A stretch of 64,000 nt of DNA from Ophiura sarsii (GCA_035610835.1 CM069457.1:41333319-41397318), one strand, 5' to 3'. Shown: positions 10,445 to 21,606, numbered from the stretch's first letter. The notes: generated by a model not told the origin, from the letters alone. Made by a program: numbers and translations.

Positions 10445-12513
10445 TTAACGCTTTCCACGCGGCAGGCGTCTTGCAGACGACATTCCACAATTTCACAAAA
10501 TGTTTCAAAAATGTCAAAATTAATGAATTTCATTACCGTATTTGGAATCAACATGAGATATGCATTAAAATAAGTACAAACATGCCTATTATTGATTCAG
10601 TAATAAGGGGAATATGGGGCAACTGGACCGTGGGGCAAGTGGTCCGAAATGAAGGATTTTGTAATTGTATGGGCATACTGCTTTCTTTTGAACAATACGA
10701 CTTTTGTTGATACTTGACATATATCTTTACCTTCTACAATCCAAAACATTTGGAACTTTAGGGTATTTACACATGTGATTTTTCTCCATATCTTTGAAGC
10801 TAAAAAAACTCCTTGAGTGACTGATTGAAAATTCACAGGGCGATATATGAAGATGGGCTTAGATCATGTTTAATGTACTTTATATGATTGACAGATATGC
10901 AACAGTAAATATATACATGCAGTACAGTCGTCTTAAGATACTAGGTGCATATTGCATTTGATGGGTGCTATATTGTAGTGTGCTTAGGGACTTTCCGAAA
11001 TATGATTAAAACCATAGGTTGTGGTTGAAATGACCGTAAAATGGCGCATATTGTTAATTTGGGACATTGGTGGTTTGGATTTCCGATCAATATTATCATT
11101 TAAAGAATGCTTCAACTTAGTAAATCATTATCACGGGTATTCATTTGGTAGAGTTATTAGTTCATGAATTTGCAAATAACAAAGTACACCATTTCTTACT
11201 TATCTAAAGACACTCGTCTACTTGTAGGACCCGAACGCCGTAATATTTGCGAATTCAAAGATACTCACTGGCTACAGAAATCTGTGTAATGGCTAAAAAC
11301 AAAAATGCAGTTTTGCCTTTTTTTCTGAAATGTATTGGAGTTATTGATTATTATGACAAATGGTGGTATGTTTTAAAACATTTTGGCGTAAAATGTATTA
11401 CGTCACAGGCGTGTTTTAATAACGTTTCATCTCGACAAAGTGCTACGTCATTTGTTGGGGTAAGTGGTCCGAAGGGGTGTGGGGCAACTGGACCGCCTGC
11501 AAAAACTTAATCAAAATTGTAAAATTCATTTTGAAAATGAGTTGTTAGTGTCAATAAAACATGACTCGGTATTGAAATGTGAATAGAATATGAAATAATT
11601 CACATTCTTTCAAGTTCTTAGACATTTTGGGGCATTTCGGGTCTAATACCACTATTTCTGATATTGAAGGATTACAATATGACATGAAATTGCTTTAGAA
11701 TGGTTTAAAACCTCGGTAGTATGAATTACATCTTTATTATATTTTGAATGGTGTCTGTAAAGGTATTTGCTATGACGAAATATCATGATTTATGTATTTT
11801 ATCCACTGCTTTTTGTGTATATCAACCGTTGGGTCATCATTGTCATATTGACTAACTTCCCCTGTAACTTGAAAAGCTGGCTAAATATCAAGATGGTTTA
11901 TTATAAGTACTAAATGATGATTATATGAAGTAAATCAAATCATTAAAGGGGTATATATAGACAAATGTATGGGGCGTCTGAATATCACAACCATGTAACC
12001 ATTTAACTAGGTTCATACCGTTTTATCTATAATAAACGTGCAGTCGAAAATTGCGCTTGCTTTGTACACTGAAAACTGTATAAAACATGGGTTTCATGAG
12101 ACCTGTATCATTTTTACACGTTAAATAATATGGAAATGAGTTTGTAAAGAAAATACTGCTTAGTTACCGTGTTGTCAATCAATGATTTCTGTGTATTCTA
12201 ACCGTTGGAACATATAGGACCAGTTGCCCCAACGATGGGGTAACTGGACCGTGCCAAGTAAAGTTTTTAGTTAGTGGTAATTGGCCTTTTGTTTGGATAT
12301 TTTTTAACATTGATTATATGTTATATGTAAACAGTTACATGGGTGATATTTTCATAGCAATTCCATAAATATTTACACGAGCTTTAAGCTTTTATATCAT
12401 GAAATATGCTTAACCGGTCCAGTTGCCCCATCCTCCCCTATTGAGATAAATTTTGAAAATTGACAAATCTGTTTTGCATGTGGTAAAAGTCTTAGCCGCC
12501 TGGAAAGTGTTAA
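10445..12513. mobile_element. TTAA-flanked MITE (CACTTTCCACGCGG family) split by a nested element
   Basis: The left end is TTAA followed by cgctttccacgcggcaggcg. The right end is ccgcctggaaagtg followed by TTAA (12510-12513). TTAA target duplications point to the piggyBac group. The interior (ttgcagacgacattccacaa and tttcattaccgtatttggaatc) matches the copies at 17648, 25157, 36517 and 41284. Those copies are mostly about 250 bp, so most of this 2.07 kb is a later insertion (10606-12437). Confidence 0.8.
10606..12437. mobile_element. Nested transposon with GGGGCAACTGGACC ends and internal copies of them
   Basis: The left end aggggaatatggggcaactg is mirrored at the right end by cagttgccccatcctcccct. 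TA dinucleotides flank the ends, suggesting a Tc1/mariner-type insertion. The core motif ggggcaactggacc, or a variant, recurs inside at about 10634 (ggggcaagtggtccg), 11456-11492 (two copies) and 12218-12252 (two copies in opposite orientation). No transposase remnant was recognised. Confidence 0.65.
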
Positions 12514-13983
12514 GTGTGGTGTATATAAGAGGTCCCTATATAAGCCTATCCGGCGGCATTTTGTAAAATTCACTTTATTCCGTTTATGATCGTTTCCCGT
12601 GTTATAGGCCGCTGGTGGCATGATGCTCAGTTTAAATTCACGCGCTTTTGCGGACTAGTTTTCCAGCCAATCGGTCCTCGATGGCCGCTGTGTAATCCGT
12701 GTTCACTGTACCCCTGTCCAATTGTGACGGACCGACTAGCGACTGCATTTCAATTCCAGTCATACATTTCCATTATTGTAACGAGAGAGCTAGAGGTCCT
12801 CTTTATTAATTTATTCCAGTGGAGGACAACTCAATCTAATCAATAGTTAAGAACAACACTGTACAGGGTGTCCCGAAAGTTTTAGAAAACTGCTGAATTC
12901 ATAAGCCATTTCCGATGAAGACATAAATTATACTAATACATTGGCTATCGTATGAAGCCTTTATTTACTACTCCCTATCAAATTACACCTTATAAATGCA
13001 AATAGGACACGGACTTATTTGAACACAATTGATAGTGATGGTGTCGGTTTATGACTGCTATAAATGATAAAATAGGAAAACAAAACATTTTATGGTTTAT
13101 AAAATTTGTCTGGTATTTGAACTACGTAGAACTTTATAATGGTTTACACAAACACAGGTGCCTACTATAACGATTATAGCATTTTCGGTAAGGTCAAGGA
13201 AACCGGTTTAACAGTCTGCTCCGGAACGGGAGCGCGTTCGGTTTGAGGGCGTGCTATATTTAGTGACGCACTGCTGTCAAATTTATTTTAGGGAACGGGA
13301 CTGCGTTTCCAAGGAACGGCTTCACGTCACAGATTGAAACAAATCCGATTTTGCCGATTTTCAACCAGAAAAAAAGTCTCTTATCGATCTCTGAGATAAT
13401 GTTTAAAAAATCATCACTAATAATACTACAAGTCTTATATTTAATATAAAAATCATCACACATACCATAACAATTTATTAAAATGGTGTAAACTCGCCTT
13501 GAAAATGGAAGTCTCATCGCTGTATACAGCGTGTCCCAAAAAACTGGGTTCAAAAGTTTGCGAGCTTATAACTAAAAAAGTAGGAAATATGGATAGTTTA
13601 TATTTAGGGATATTAAACAAAATATACTTGACCTTAATTGGTTCAACTCTGTTATTAATCCAATATACGCTTTTTGAAATACAAAGATTTTATTAGAGCG
13701 TGGTCAAAACCCATTTGTCCCACTTTTCAAGGACCACCCCCGATGTGTTGCAATTGCGTATTGTTGTGACTTCATCCAAGTTTTGCCTTTGCATTCATTC
13801 TTTACAAAGACTTGGGCAGTAAACAAAATTATCTTGGTCATATTGTGTTTAGTCTGGCTATAGAAAATGAGGTTATCCACCAATAGACAACGAATATTAA
13901 ATCATCTTTTTAGGTTGTCCATCCGGCAATCAATGTTGTTATCTATGAAAAAAATAACAACACTTAGGCCTAAGAAATAAACA
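12514..13983. other. Intergenic stretch with two Tc1-like end fragments
   Basis: The words acagggtgtcccgaaagttt (12866) and cagcgtgtcccaaaaaactg (13528) resemble the acagggtgtcccaaaag terminus of the complete Tc1/mariner element at 38276-39362. Both lie in the same orientation and no matching right ends were found, so they are probably truncated copies. No gene is supported. Confidence 0.45.
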
Positions 13984-14892
13984 TCAAAATATATTTTCAT
14001 TCTCATCCTCATCATCACTCTCATCATTCGAAGCTGGATTTCTGAGGTATCGGCAAGATCTCAACTGGCGAAACTGACTTTCCAAACTCGGCTGACTAGC
14101 AGAGACCCTCCCTGCATCTCCTGCAGTTGCTTCATCTTCAAGCGCCGTTAGATCACTAAGTCTGGTAAATTTCGCACAACGGGTACAATTTCTTAATGAA
14201 CACTCGTGTAATCCATTATGAGTAGATGATCTTCTGAGGGTATGGTCTCTTCCTCCTGCTGCTCCTACCCGTTGCTTAAATAATATGGGGTTATAGACTG
14301 GGTCAGAGAATAGGCCTACCTCATGTTGGCTGGCTCTCCGGCGCGAACTTTGTTCTGGGGCCGTGACGGAACGCCGACGTGGAAGCAAGTGAGAAGTTTG
14401 TTCGTGACGTCCCGTGACAGAGTCACGGCGATATTGAGAGTGTGAGTGGGGCGAGCCATCAGCGGATACGCTTACCAAATTGTCTGCAGTTAGAGGTTGA
14501 CTGGGTTGGTGGTTCAACGTATTTGGACGGGACACTCGTCTTCCAAAGTGCGGCTGAGAGAAGCTTCGATTGCAATACGCGGAGACGTCGATTGACTGAG
14601 AGCGTTTTTTACGATGCAATTCCGGCGAAGAAAAACCATCATGGCTTGGTTTACGTTGAGATGAAAGTGGTACTACAGAGGTTGATAATGCATGTACATC
14701 ATCAGCAGTTCCTTCGTTAGCTGGAATGGCTCTTTCATTTGGACTTGTGTCATCATTGGGCACAGTGCTGCTGCTTTGGCGACGAGAAGTGGATGCAATT
14801 ACCAAAGGTGGTAAAGTGAATCGACGTCGCAACAGCTTTTTAGTCTCGATAAAATCCGTTAAACGTTTACGGTCGGCATCCATACTTGTCAT
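13984..14892 (-). CDS. Ser/Arg-rich disordered protein, paralog B (302 aa)
   Basis: The frame is intact from ATG at 14890-14892, directly preceded by an in-frame TAA, to TGA at 13984-13986. A second Met at codon 4 could also serve as the start. The protein is Ser/Arg-rich and without membrane segments. Residues 22-30 read RRRFTLPPL, aligning with RRHSLPPI of paralog A. About residues 268-284 read PSLESQFRQLRSCRYLR, aligning with the C-terminal motif of paralog A. A Cys cluster (C-x4-C-x2-C in HECSLRNCTRC) lies near residue 230, and the tail after the shared motif is acidic. The sequence between the two conserved blocks has diverged, as expected of a disordered linker. No known family is recognised. 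Confidence 0.72.
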   Translation of the reverse strand: MTSMDADRKRLTDFIETKKLLRRRFTLPPLVIASTSRRQSSSTVPNDDTSPNERAIPANEGTADDVHALSTSVVPLSSQRKPSHDGFSSPELHRKKRSQSIDVSAYCNRSFSQPHFGRRVSRPNTLNHQPSQPLTADNLVSVSADGSPHSHSQYRRDSVTGRHEQTSHLLPRRRSVTAPEQSSRRRASQHEVGLFSDPVYNPILFKQRVGAAGGRDHTLRRSSTHNGLHECSLRNCTRCAKFTRLSDLTALEDEATAGDAGRVSASQPSLESQFRQLRSCRYLRNPASNDESDDEDENENIF

Positions 14893-14927
14893 TTAATAGT
14901 GTTGCTATCAGTCAGTCTGTAACATAT

Positions 14928-15462
14928 CAACTTGAAGATGATTATTGCTCTCTAACTCTACTATGAAGTCTCACGATTAAATACGAGGTGACGATCATGA
15001 CGATGGATTGGACAATTGAAGAACGGCAAACAGTCTAGCTTGAACACCATCCATATATTTTATCCGTGGGATTCGACAAGCTGAGATGGAGGTCCACATT
15101 TGCTCTGGCATTTTCAGTACCTCCATTGATATTCCTTCAATATGACAAATAATACAACCTTGCTTGGAATTTTAATAACGACTGGCGCGAGGAGATTAAT
15201 GGTTGTTTATACGTATCAACTTGCAGACGATGCTTGCTCTCTAACTATGAACTCGTGATGATTAAATACTACAAGATGAGGATGGATCGAGCAACCCGAG
15301 AACGGCAATCAGTCTAGTTTCAACAGAATCCAACATCTTTCATCAGTGTGATTTGACGCGCTTTTAAGAGTAGCTTCATTTCATCCTCATTTCCAATACC
15401 TTTAGTCCATCGATATTTAGATGACAAATATACAACCTCACTTAAAAGTTAACAACTGGAGG
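14928..15462. repeat. Diverged tandem duplication (~270 bp unit) upstream of paralog B
   Basis: Two successive blocks, about 14928-15195 and 15206-15462, share words in the same order: tcaacttg then gatgattattgctctctaac (copy 1) or gatgcttgctctctaac (copy 2), then gattaaatac, gaacggcaa, cagtctag, and finally atgacaaatatacaacct (or a close variant). They lie just 5' of the paralog B start on the minus strand, so they probably contain duplicated 5' UTR or promoter sequence. Confidence 0.65.
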
Positions 15463-16171
15463 TGCGAAAAAGGTGTATTATGGTTTACGTAATACAGAGA
15501 TGCAGCTCCTCCGATTTGATGCAGGATCTCGCTCGAACCGTCGCTATTCTGCCGCGTATATTCAACGGTGGTGGTGGTGTCGAATCTAAGGGATTCACCT
15601 TATTCGTTCTACATACAACCGGAATTGAAATATTCCCAAATTATCTCCAAAACAAAGAGTCCCGATGGTTCATGCGAAAGAGAATGAACGTGTAAATCTT
15701 TGAAGATAACTTTTTTTTCTTGATCTTGAAAGCTGAACTGAATCACATCCAAGTCCTGTTTATGTAGCCGCGTCGAGCCCCCGTCGAGCTAAGAGTAGAT
15801 AATTATACAAGCACTTAAACATTAATTTTGTTATATATTAACTTTCATCATATACTCAGTCTAATGTATGTTCTCATAAAATGTGGGAACTATAAATAGG
15901 CTAGTATAGTAACATGAGTAATGAAATTGAGCAACACATGCTGTGACTGTGAGATTTTCAATCGAGTTCTCGGGCGTTGTTCTTCGATGCCTGGCAACCG
16001 AATGTCTTCGAAAATATCTCGGCATGATCTTAAACAGTATCCGTCGCTTTACCTGGTATAATAACCCATAAGCTTATCAATGGTAAATATTAGGATAAGA
16101 TAACCATTATTGACTTAAATGTCCATGCCTTTAATGCAATAATCAAAGGCCAGTGGATGTGGGAATATTTA
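15463..16171. other. Intergenic, nothing recognised
   Basis: A short plus-strand frame at 15462-15695 has no recognisable motif and no codon signature that I can defend. No repeats were recognised. Confidence 0.35.
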
Positions 16172-16419
16172 CAGTGACGGCGCCATGGTGGGGGTGTGTG
16201 TGTGGGGGGGGGGGGGGGGGGGGCGAGGTCTGGGGAGGGATAAATCTTTTTCTGGCCCCCAATAAAGTTCAATTTAGTTAAAATAACCATTTTAGCATAA
16301 AATGGCAAAACAATTTGCGCGATTCCGGCGCCTCTTCTTTTCTTCATGTCCCCATAAAAAACCTCTGCCCCCTTTGAACACCCCCCCCACACCAAATTAT
16401 GATGCTGGCGCCGCCACTG
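16172..16419. mobile_element. hAT-like MITE with internal poly-G
   Basis: The ends are cagtgacggcgccat and tggcgccgccactg. The flanking 8-mers aatattta (16164-16171) and aatatttc (16420-16427) match at 7 of 8 positions. The interior includes a G run of about 19 bases. No coding capacity. Confidence 0.8.
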
Positions 16420-16427
16420 AATATTTC

Positions 16428-17206
16428 GATGATTTTCAAATATAAATGTGTACACCTAAGAAAAGAAGGGTGCACGTGTTCCATGCCATTGCCCTCATAT
16501 AATTTTAATAGTATTTAGCATATCTTTATATTATTATAAACTAAAAGATAATTTAGCTGGCTTTCAAATGCCGTTTATTTAACTGTATTTACTTTTATCG
16601 ATCTAAATATATGTTTGATCAACTACGAGCACTGGAAATAGGGCTTGTGCTACTTTTAGAAAAAGATAGTTTTTAGGGAATTTGTCATTTTGATCATTAA
16701 ACATTTTGCATTTGGATTTGATATTTAGGCCTACATTTAATACATTAAACTAAATGACCTTTCAGACAGTTGTTTTGTCGAAAATATGTCTATCAAAGAT
16801 ATGATTGTTTAACCATGGAGCAATCAAAATCAAAGTTGTGTCAGATTTTTGAATCAAATCATTCATATAGCACGATTATTTGACTTTAAGTTTCCAACTT
16901 TATTAGTCAAGTATATTTTGTGGTAGGGTAGCATAAAGCAAATGCGACCAAACAAACGGAATTTGAAAACTTATTTTGGAGCTCATTTGGACATCAATTA
17001 GAAAATACTGAATATTCATATTGAATGAGCAATATTTGTTCTTCTATCTTAAAAAAAATGGCACAACCCATTTTTATATTCCCGTGGTTGATCAAGCATT
17101 GTTGAATTCGTAAGAGCAATTATTCTTACAATCGAGTAAACGGCATTTGGAAGTCAATATAAATTGTCTACATATTCATTAATGCCAAATACTGAAAATG
17201 TAAAGA
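16428..17206. other. AT-rich intergenic stretch, nothing recognised
   Basis: No transposon ends, open reading frames with recognisable motifs or RNA genes were found. Confidence 0.35.
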
Positions 17207-17214
17207 GAATAATG

Positions 17215-17620
17215 CCCGGGGGGGGGGGGGGGGGGCAGTCAAACATAATGTTGTACACATGCGTGACCAAAAAAACGCGTAAAAAGGGGTGTTTTTTCAG
17301 TGTTGGACGCATCACGCGAGTGACGCGTTAAGGGTATCAAAAACGCTGATTTTCAAGAAAAAGGGTGGCTTAAAATCCCGGCTTAAAATACAGGTCGAAC
17401 GTGTTTAGGGTAACTTATTTTGTTCCCCGTTAAATAGACAAAACTTGTTAGGAGTCATATTTTGGCAAGAACTTGTTATGGGGTCAAAATTTGCAAGGAA
17501 AGCGCGCTAAAAACTTGTTTAGGGGGTAATTTTGCTTGCAGGGTAAAACTTGTTTAGGGGGTGTCTGGAAAAAATTTGGTCACGCATGTGTACACCATTA
17601 TGTTTGACTGGCCCCCCCGG
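17215..17620. mobile_element. CCCGGG-ended MITE family 1, copy 1
   Basis: It begins cccggg with a long G run, then cagtcaaacataatgttgta and cacatgcgtgacc. It closes with the inverted sequence ggtcacgcatgtgtacacca and ccccccgg. The flanks are an exact 8 bp duplication, gaataatg (17207-17214 and 17621-17628). A second copy with its own duplication lies at 21035-21449. Confidence 0.88.
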
Positions 17621-17647
17621 GAATAATGACGCGGAACACGTGTACCC

Positions 17648-18263
17648 TTAACACTTTCCACGCGGCAGGCGTCTGCAGACGACATTCCAAATGTTCACAA
17701 AATGTTCAAAAAAATGTCAAAATAATTAAATTTCATTACCATATTTGGAATCACCATGAGAAATGCATTGAAATAAATAAATGCAAACATTCCTATAATA
17801 ATATTGGTTCAGTAATTCTTGAGATAGGCTTTGAATGTTGGGACAGTCTTCTGAAATGGTTTTGAAATGGTAAAACAAAGGCCAAGTAACAACAATAAAG
17901 TGTTTCACGTCCGGACTTTTTAAAAATTCTGTGAGGGAGGCCCTTGTTTGTCACAAATTTGTTATTGATTTCCCATCGTTGAAGCTTTATCGTCAACAAT
18001 AAAAACGGGGAGGCCCTCATTATTTCTTGTTTTTTCCTCATTGCTCTACCCCTAGCCTGGACATTTTGTGTGGACTGTGCTTATGATGCCAAGCAATTCA
18101 TATCATCTCTTTTCATCACAACAATTGATGAAACAATGTTAAAGAGCAAATAAAAAACGTAAACAAACATTTGACCATCTCAAAAAATTGGTGAAGGCGG
18201 GGACGAGAAACACGTTTATTATTTTACTTGGCCTAATACTAATAGCTGCGTGGAAAGTGTTAA
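17648..18263. mobile_element. TTAA MITE of the CACTTTCCACGCGG family, expanded copy
   Basis: TTAA (17648-17651) is followed by cactttccacgcggcaggcg. The right end agctgcgtggaaagtg precedes TTAA (18260-18263). The outer 200 bp match the compact copies. The middle of about 350 bp is extra sequence, including a poly-T/AAAA-rich section. Confidence 0.8.
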
Positions 18264-18285
18264 TTAAGAATGGTGAGGACAATCA

Positions 18286-18648
18286 AGGAGTTATCATAGT
18301 TAAGGGGGGACTTAGGGAAGTTTTTGGTTGAATTTGGTTAGTGCTGTAATTATTGAACCATGACTCAAATGTATATAAAAGTATACTTTTTTGGAAAGGA
18401 AATGGATCAGAGAATCCAAATTTGGCATCAATATTGACCAAAAATGTTGATATTTTGAGAAAATCACAAAAAACCCCACTTTTTTACTACTTTTTGGGTC
18501 AAAATTGACGCCAAATTTGGATTCTCTGATCCATTTCCTTACCAAAAATGTATACTTTTATATACATTTGATTAATAGTTTAATAATTACAGCACTCACA
18601 AAATTCAAAAAATCAAATCAAAAACTTCCTTAATATAATAACTCCTTG
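18286..18648. mobile_element. Foldback element, ~360 bp
   Basis: Long inverted arms meet near 18465. The left arm has aaggagttat, ggaaatggatcagagaatcc and gtatacttttttgg. The right arm has the complements ggattctctgatccatttcc and aataactcctt. No target duplication was identified with confidence. Confidence 0.7.
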
Positions 18649-18711
18649 GGACAATGGACAACTTGGCATAAATCGTCACACACGTTATTGGGCATCTGTT
18701 TTGGTAAGGAT

Positions 18712-19065
18712 TTAAAGGTAGATGTTCTGATTTCTGGCCCGATATTCAACTTGATGTTTTCTATTTAACATGAAAGGTCAGCCTTAAAATTGTCGCATTC
18801 TAAAGTTTGAGTTGCATAACTGCAATGGTTCTATCTTTAGAAGCACAAGGTCACAATACATTTGCCCATTGAGTAGTACACAAACTGCCTGGTGGTTAAT
18901 CACCTTTGTCAGTAATTCACCACATTTCAGCCTATCATTTATAAATGGAACATTTCTGGCCCTATGATTTTACAGACATGATGAGAAAAATATGGAGATT
19001 CTTCTGATATATTAATGTGAACAAAAATCATAGCCAAAAAAAGGTGATCGGAACACACACTTTAA
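18712..19065. mobile_element. TTAA MITE family A, copy 1
   Basis: It starts TTAAAGGTAGAT and ends with a diverged complement before TTAA (19062-19065). The interior words caacttgatgttttctattt and aacatgaaaggtcagcctta match 54233-54596 and 1010-1125. Its right TTAA is also the left TTAA of the next element. Confidence 0.75.
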
Positions 19066-19449
19066 AGGCATATTATGTGATCTTTTCCAGAGAGCGCCCT
19101 CTATTTATAATCTTTTTTAGAAAGTAGATTTTTTTGCAGATTTACATTTTTGATCATAAATCATACATATATTCCAAGTTACAGAGCGATACGATTCCTA
19201 ATTACCTCAAAATCATGGTTTTAGAGTGAATTTAGAGTGAAAATATAAACTGCCATGCCGTGTTAACCGGACAGTTTTTTTTCACTCTAAAACCATGATT
19301 TTGAAGTAATTAAGAATCGTATCGCCCTGTAACTTGGAATGTATGTACGATTTATGATCAGAAATGTAAATCTGCAAGAAAATCTGCTTTCAATTTTTTT
19401 TTTCGATGTTGAGGGCGTTCCCTGGAAAGATCACATAATATACCTTTAA
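19062..19449. mobile_element. TTAA MITE family B, copy 1
   Basis: The ends TTAAAGGCATATTATGTGAT and atcacataatatacctttaa are inverted repeats. The inner arms also fold: cacttta..ccatgatttt words near 19205 and 19280. It matches the elements at 58912-59264 and 59879-60232. It abuts family A through a shared TTAA. Confidence 0.8.
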
Positions 19450-19717
19450 TTAAACATTGTATCCCGTCCTTGGGCTTCCGTTGTTGATTCTAATTGATCT
19501 GATATTGTTATAACGTCAGAAACATTTATAATGTTCAATGTGTTTAATAATGTCGTTATCATTAAAACATTCCAAAGGTTCATAAAGGAGATTAAACCCC
19601 AACAAATCCGTCTAAGACGTTGGTTGAGAGTCGGATTCTAGTACAGGAAACCCATACGTTGGTTTGTATTTTATTTGATTATTATTATTATTATTTTATT
19701 TTTATTTATTTTATATA

Positions 19718-20103
19718 TTTCATTTCATTTCATTTCATTTCATTTCATTTCATTTCATTTCATTTCATTTCATTTCATTTCATTTCATTTCATTTCATTT
19801 CATTTCATTTCATTTCATTTCATTTCATTTCATTTCATTTCATTTCATTTCATTTCATTTCATTTCATTCATTTCATTTCATTTCATTTCATTTCATTTC
19901 ATTTCATTTCATTTCATTTCATTTCATTTCATTTCATTTCATTTCATTTCATTTCATTTCATTTCATTTCATTTCATTTCATTTCATTTCATTTCATTTC
20001 ATTTCATTTCATTTCATTTCATTTCATTTCATTTCATTTCATTTCATTTCATTTCATTTCATTTCATTTCATTTTATTTTATTTTATTTTATTTTATTTT
20101 ATT

Positions 20104-20142
<39 letters not shown>

Positions 20143-20160
20143 TTATTATTATTATTATTT
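19718..20160. repeat. (TTTCA)n / (TTTTA)n / (TTTA)n compound microsatellite
   Basis: About 70 contiguous TTTCA pentanucleotides run from about 19720 to 20070, interrupted once near 19866 by a one-base deletion. About seven TTTTA units follow, then TTTA tetranucleotides, ATT triplets, a T run and a G run. Frames remain open through it because the pentamer lacks stops, giving artefactual FHFIS-type translations. Confidence 0.97.
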
Positions 20161-20468
20161 TTTTTTTTTGGGGGGGGGGGACAGATAATGAAACATGCAA
20201 AATATCCCTATGATGAATAATACCAACTGATGACAAATTACTTTAAGTATGACTTGTTGTACTAGGCGGACTACAATAACATTCTACAGGCGGAGTGTTG
20301 AAAAAGCGCTCTGGTTGAAAGTATATCAGATTTTTTTTCTCGATGAATTTGAGTTTCGTGTTTTACATGTTACTTTCATGGTTTTACTATAGATTTTTGA
20401 GACTTCTCAAGGATCTATGGTTTTACTAACTAACAGCAAAAACGTATCGTTGATACGTGACCCATTGG

Positions 20469-20626
20469 CAGGGGCGGACTGGGACCTGAAAGCGGCCGTG
20501 GCAAAATTATTAAAGCGGCCCTTTTTGACCATGTCAGGCAGAAGTATGTCGTCCCGGTAGTAAATTTTCGTAAAAGGTTGCCCCAATTTTTTTCCCAGTC
20601 AGTCACCTCGTGAATTTCACGTAAGT

Positions 20627-20662
<36 letters not shown>

Positions 20663-20841
20663 CAAAATTTTTCGCACGGCCACAACATTTCGCACGGTCA
20701 CACAATTTCGCACGGTCACAACATTTCGCAGTCACAAATTTTCGCACGGTCACAAAATTTGAGTAACCGGCCCTGAGAGGCCCAAAACCAAGCGGCCCAT
20801 GTGGCGATCGCCACAACGCCACAGTGGCCAGTCCGCCCCTG
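20469..20841. mobile_element. hAT-like MITE with a 32-base G run
   Basis: The ends are caggggcggactggga and ggccagtccgcccctg, with an exact 8 bp target duplication cccattgg (20461-20468 and 20842-20849). Inside, the motif ttcgcacggtcacaa is repeated five times in tandem (about 20680-20760), next to a run of 32 G at 20627-20658. Confidence 0.92.
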
Positions 20842-21034
20842 CCCATTGGTCATGCTTATTATTACCGCAACATGCACCATTATCCGTACCAATAATACCG
20901 AGGATATGTCTGGTTGCGACCCTAAATTTCGCCACGGGCGGGGAAAAAGTGCAGTGACAAAATGTATTCGCAGTTGCGAAAAATTGGCCAAAGTTGACAG
21001 GGAAAGCTTGCATTTCAGAGGACTTAATATGAAG

Positions 21035-21449
21035 CCGGGGGGGGGGGGGGGGGGGGGGGGGGCCAGTCAAACATAATGTTGTACACATGCGTGACCAAAA
21101 AAACGCGTAAAAAGGGGTGTTTTTCCAGTGTTGGACGCGTCACGCGCGTGACGCGTTAAGGGTATCAAAAACGCTGATTTTCAAGAAAAAGGGTGGCTTA
21201 AAATCCCGGCTTAAAATACAGGTCGAACGTGTTTAGGGTAACTTATTTTGTTCCCCGTTAAATAGACAAAACTTGTTTAGGGGTCATATTCTGGCAAGAA
21301 CTTGTTTAGGGGTCAAAATTTGCAAGGAAAGCGCGCTAAAAACTTGTTTAGGGGGTAATTTTGCTTGCAGGGTAAAACTTGTTTAGGGGGTGTCTGGAAA
21401 AAATTTGGTCACGCATGTGTACACCATTATGTTTGACTGGCCCCCCGGG
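21035..21449. mobile_element. CCCGGG-ended MITE family 1, copy 2
   Basis: Sequence and inverted ends are almost identical to 17215-17620. The exact 8 bp duplication atatgaag flanks it (21027-21034 and 21450-21457). The copies differ mainly in the length of the terminal G run. Confidence 0.9.
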
Positions 21450-21606
21450 ATATGAAGGAGTGTGTGAGTCTCGGCTTTATGAAGGAAACCGTTGCGAAAT
21501 ATTTTCGTTCGGAACTTTTCGCAACTTCATGAACATTTATGGAAGATTTCACCACTTTCGGAATATCAGATTTTTTTCCAGAAATATAACGTACGGTCCT
21601 GTTATC

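Noticed and set aside
19620..20220. Long open frames translating as repeated FHFIS
   Set aside because: They are by-products of the stop-free TTTCA pentanucleotide and are open in several frames at once.
20430..21088. Pro- and Cys-rich minus-strand frames around poly-G runs
   Set aside because: They lie within MITEs with defined ends and target duplications, and the proline runs come from the G homopolymer.
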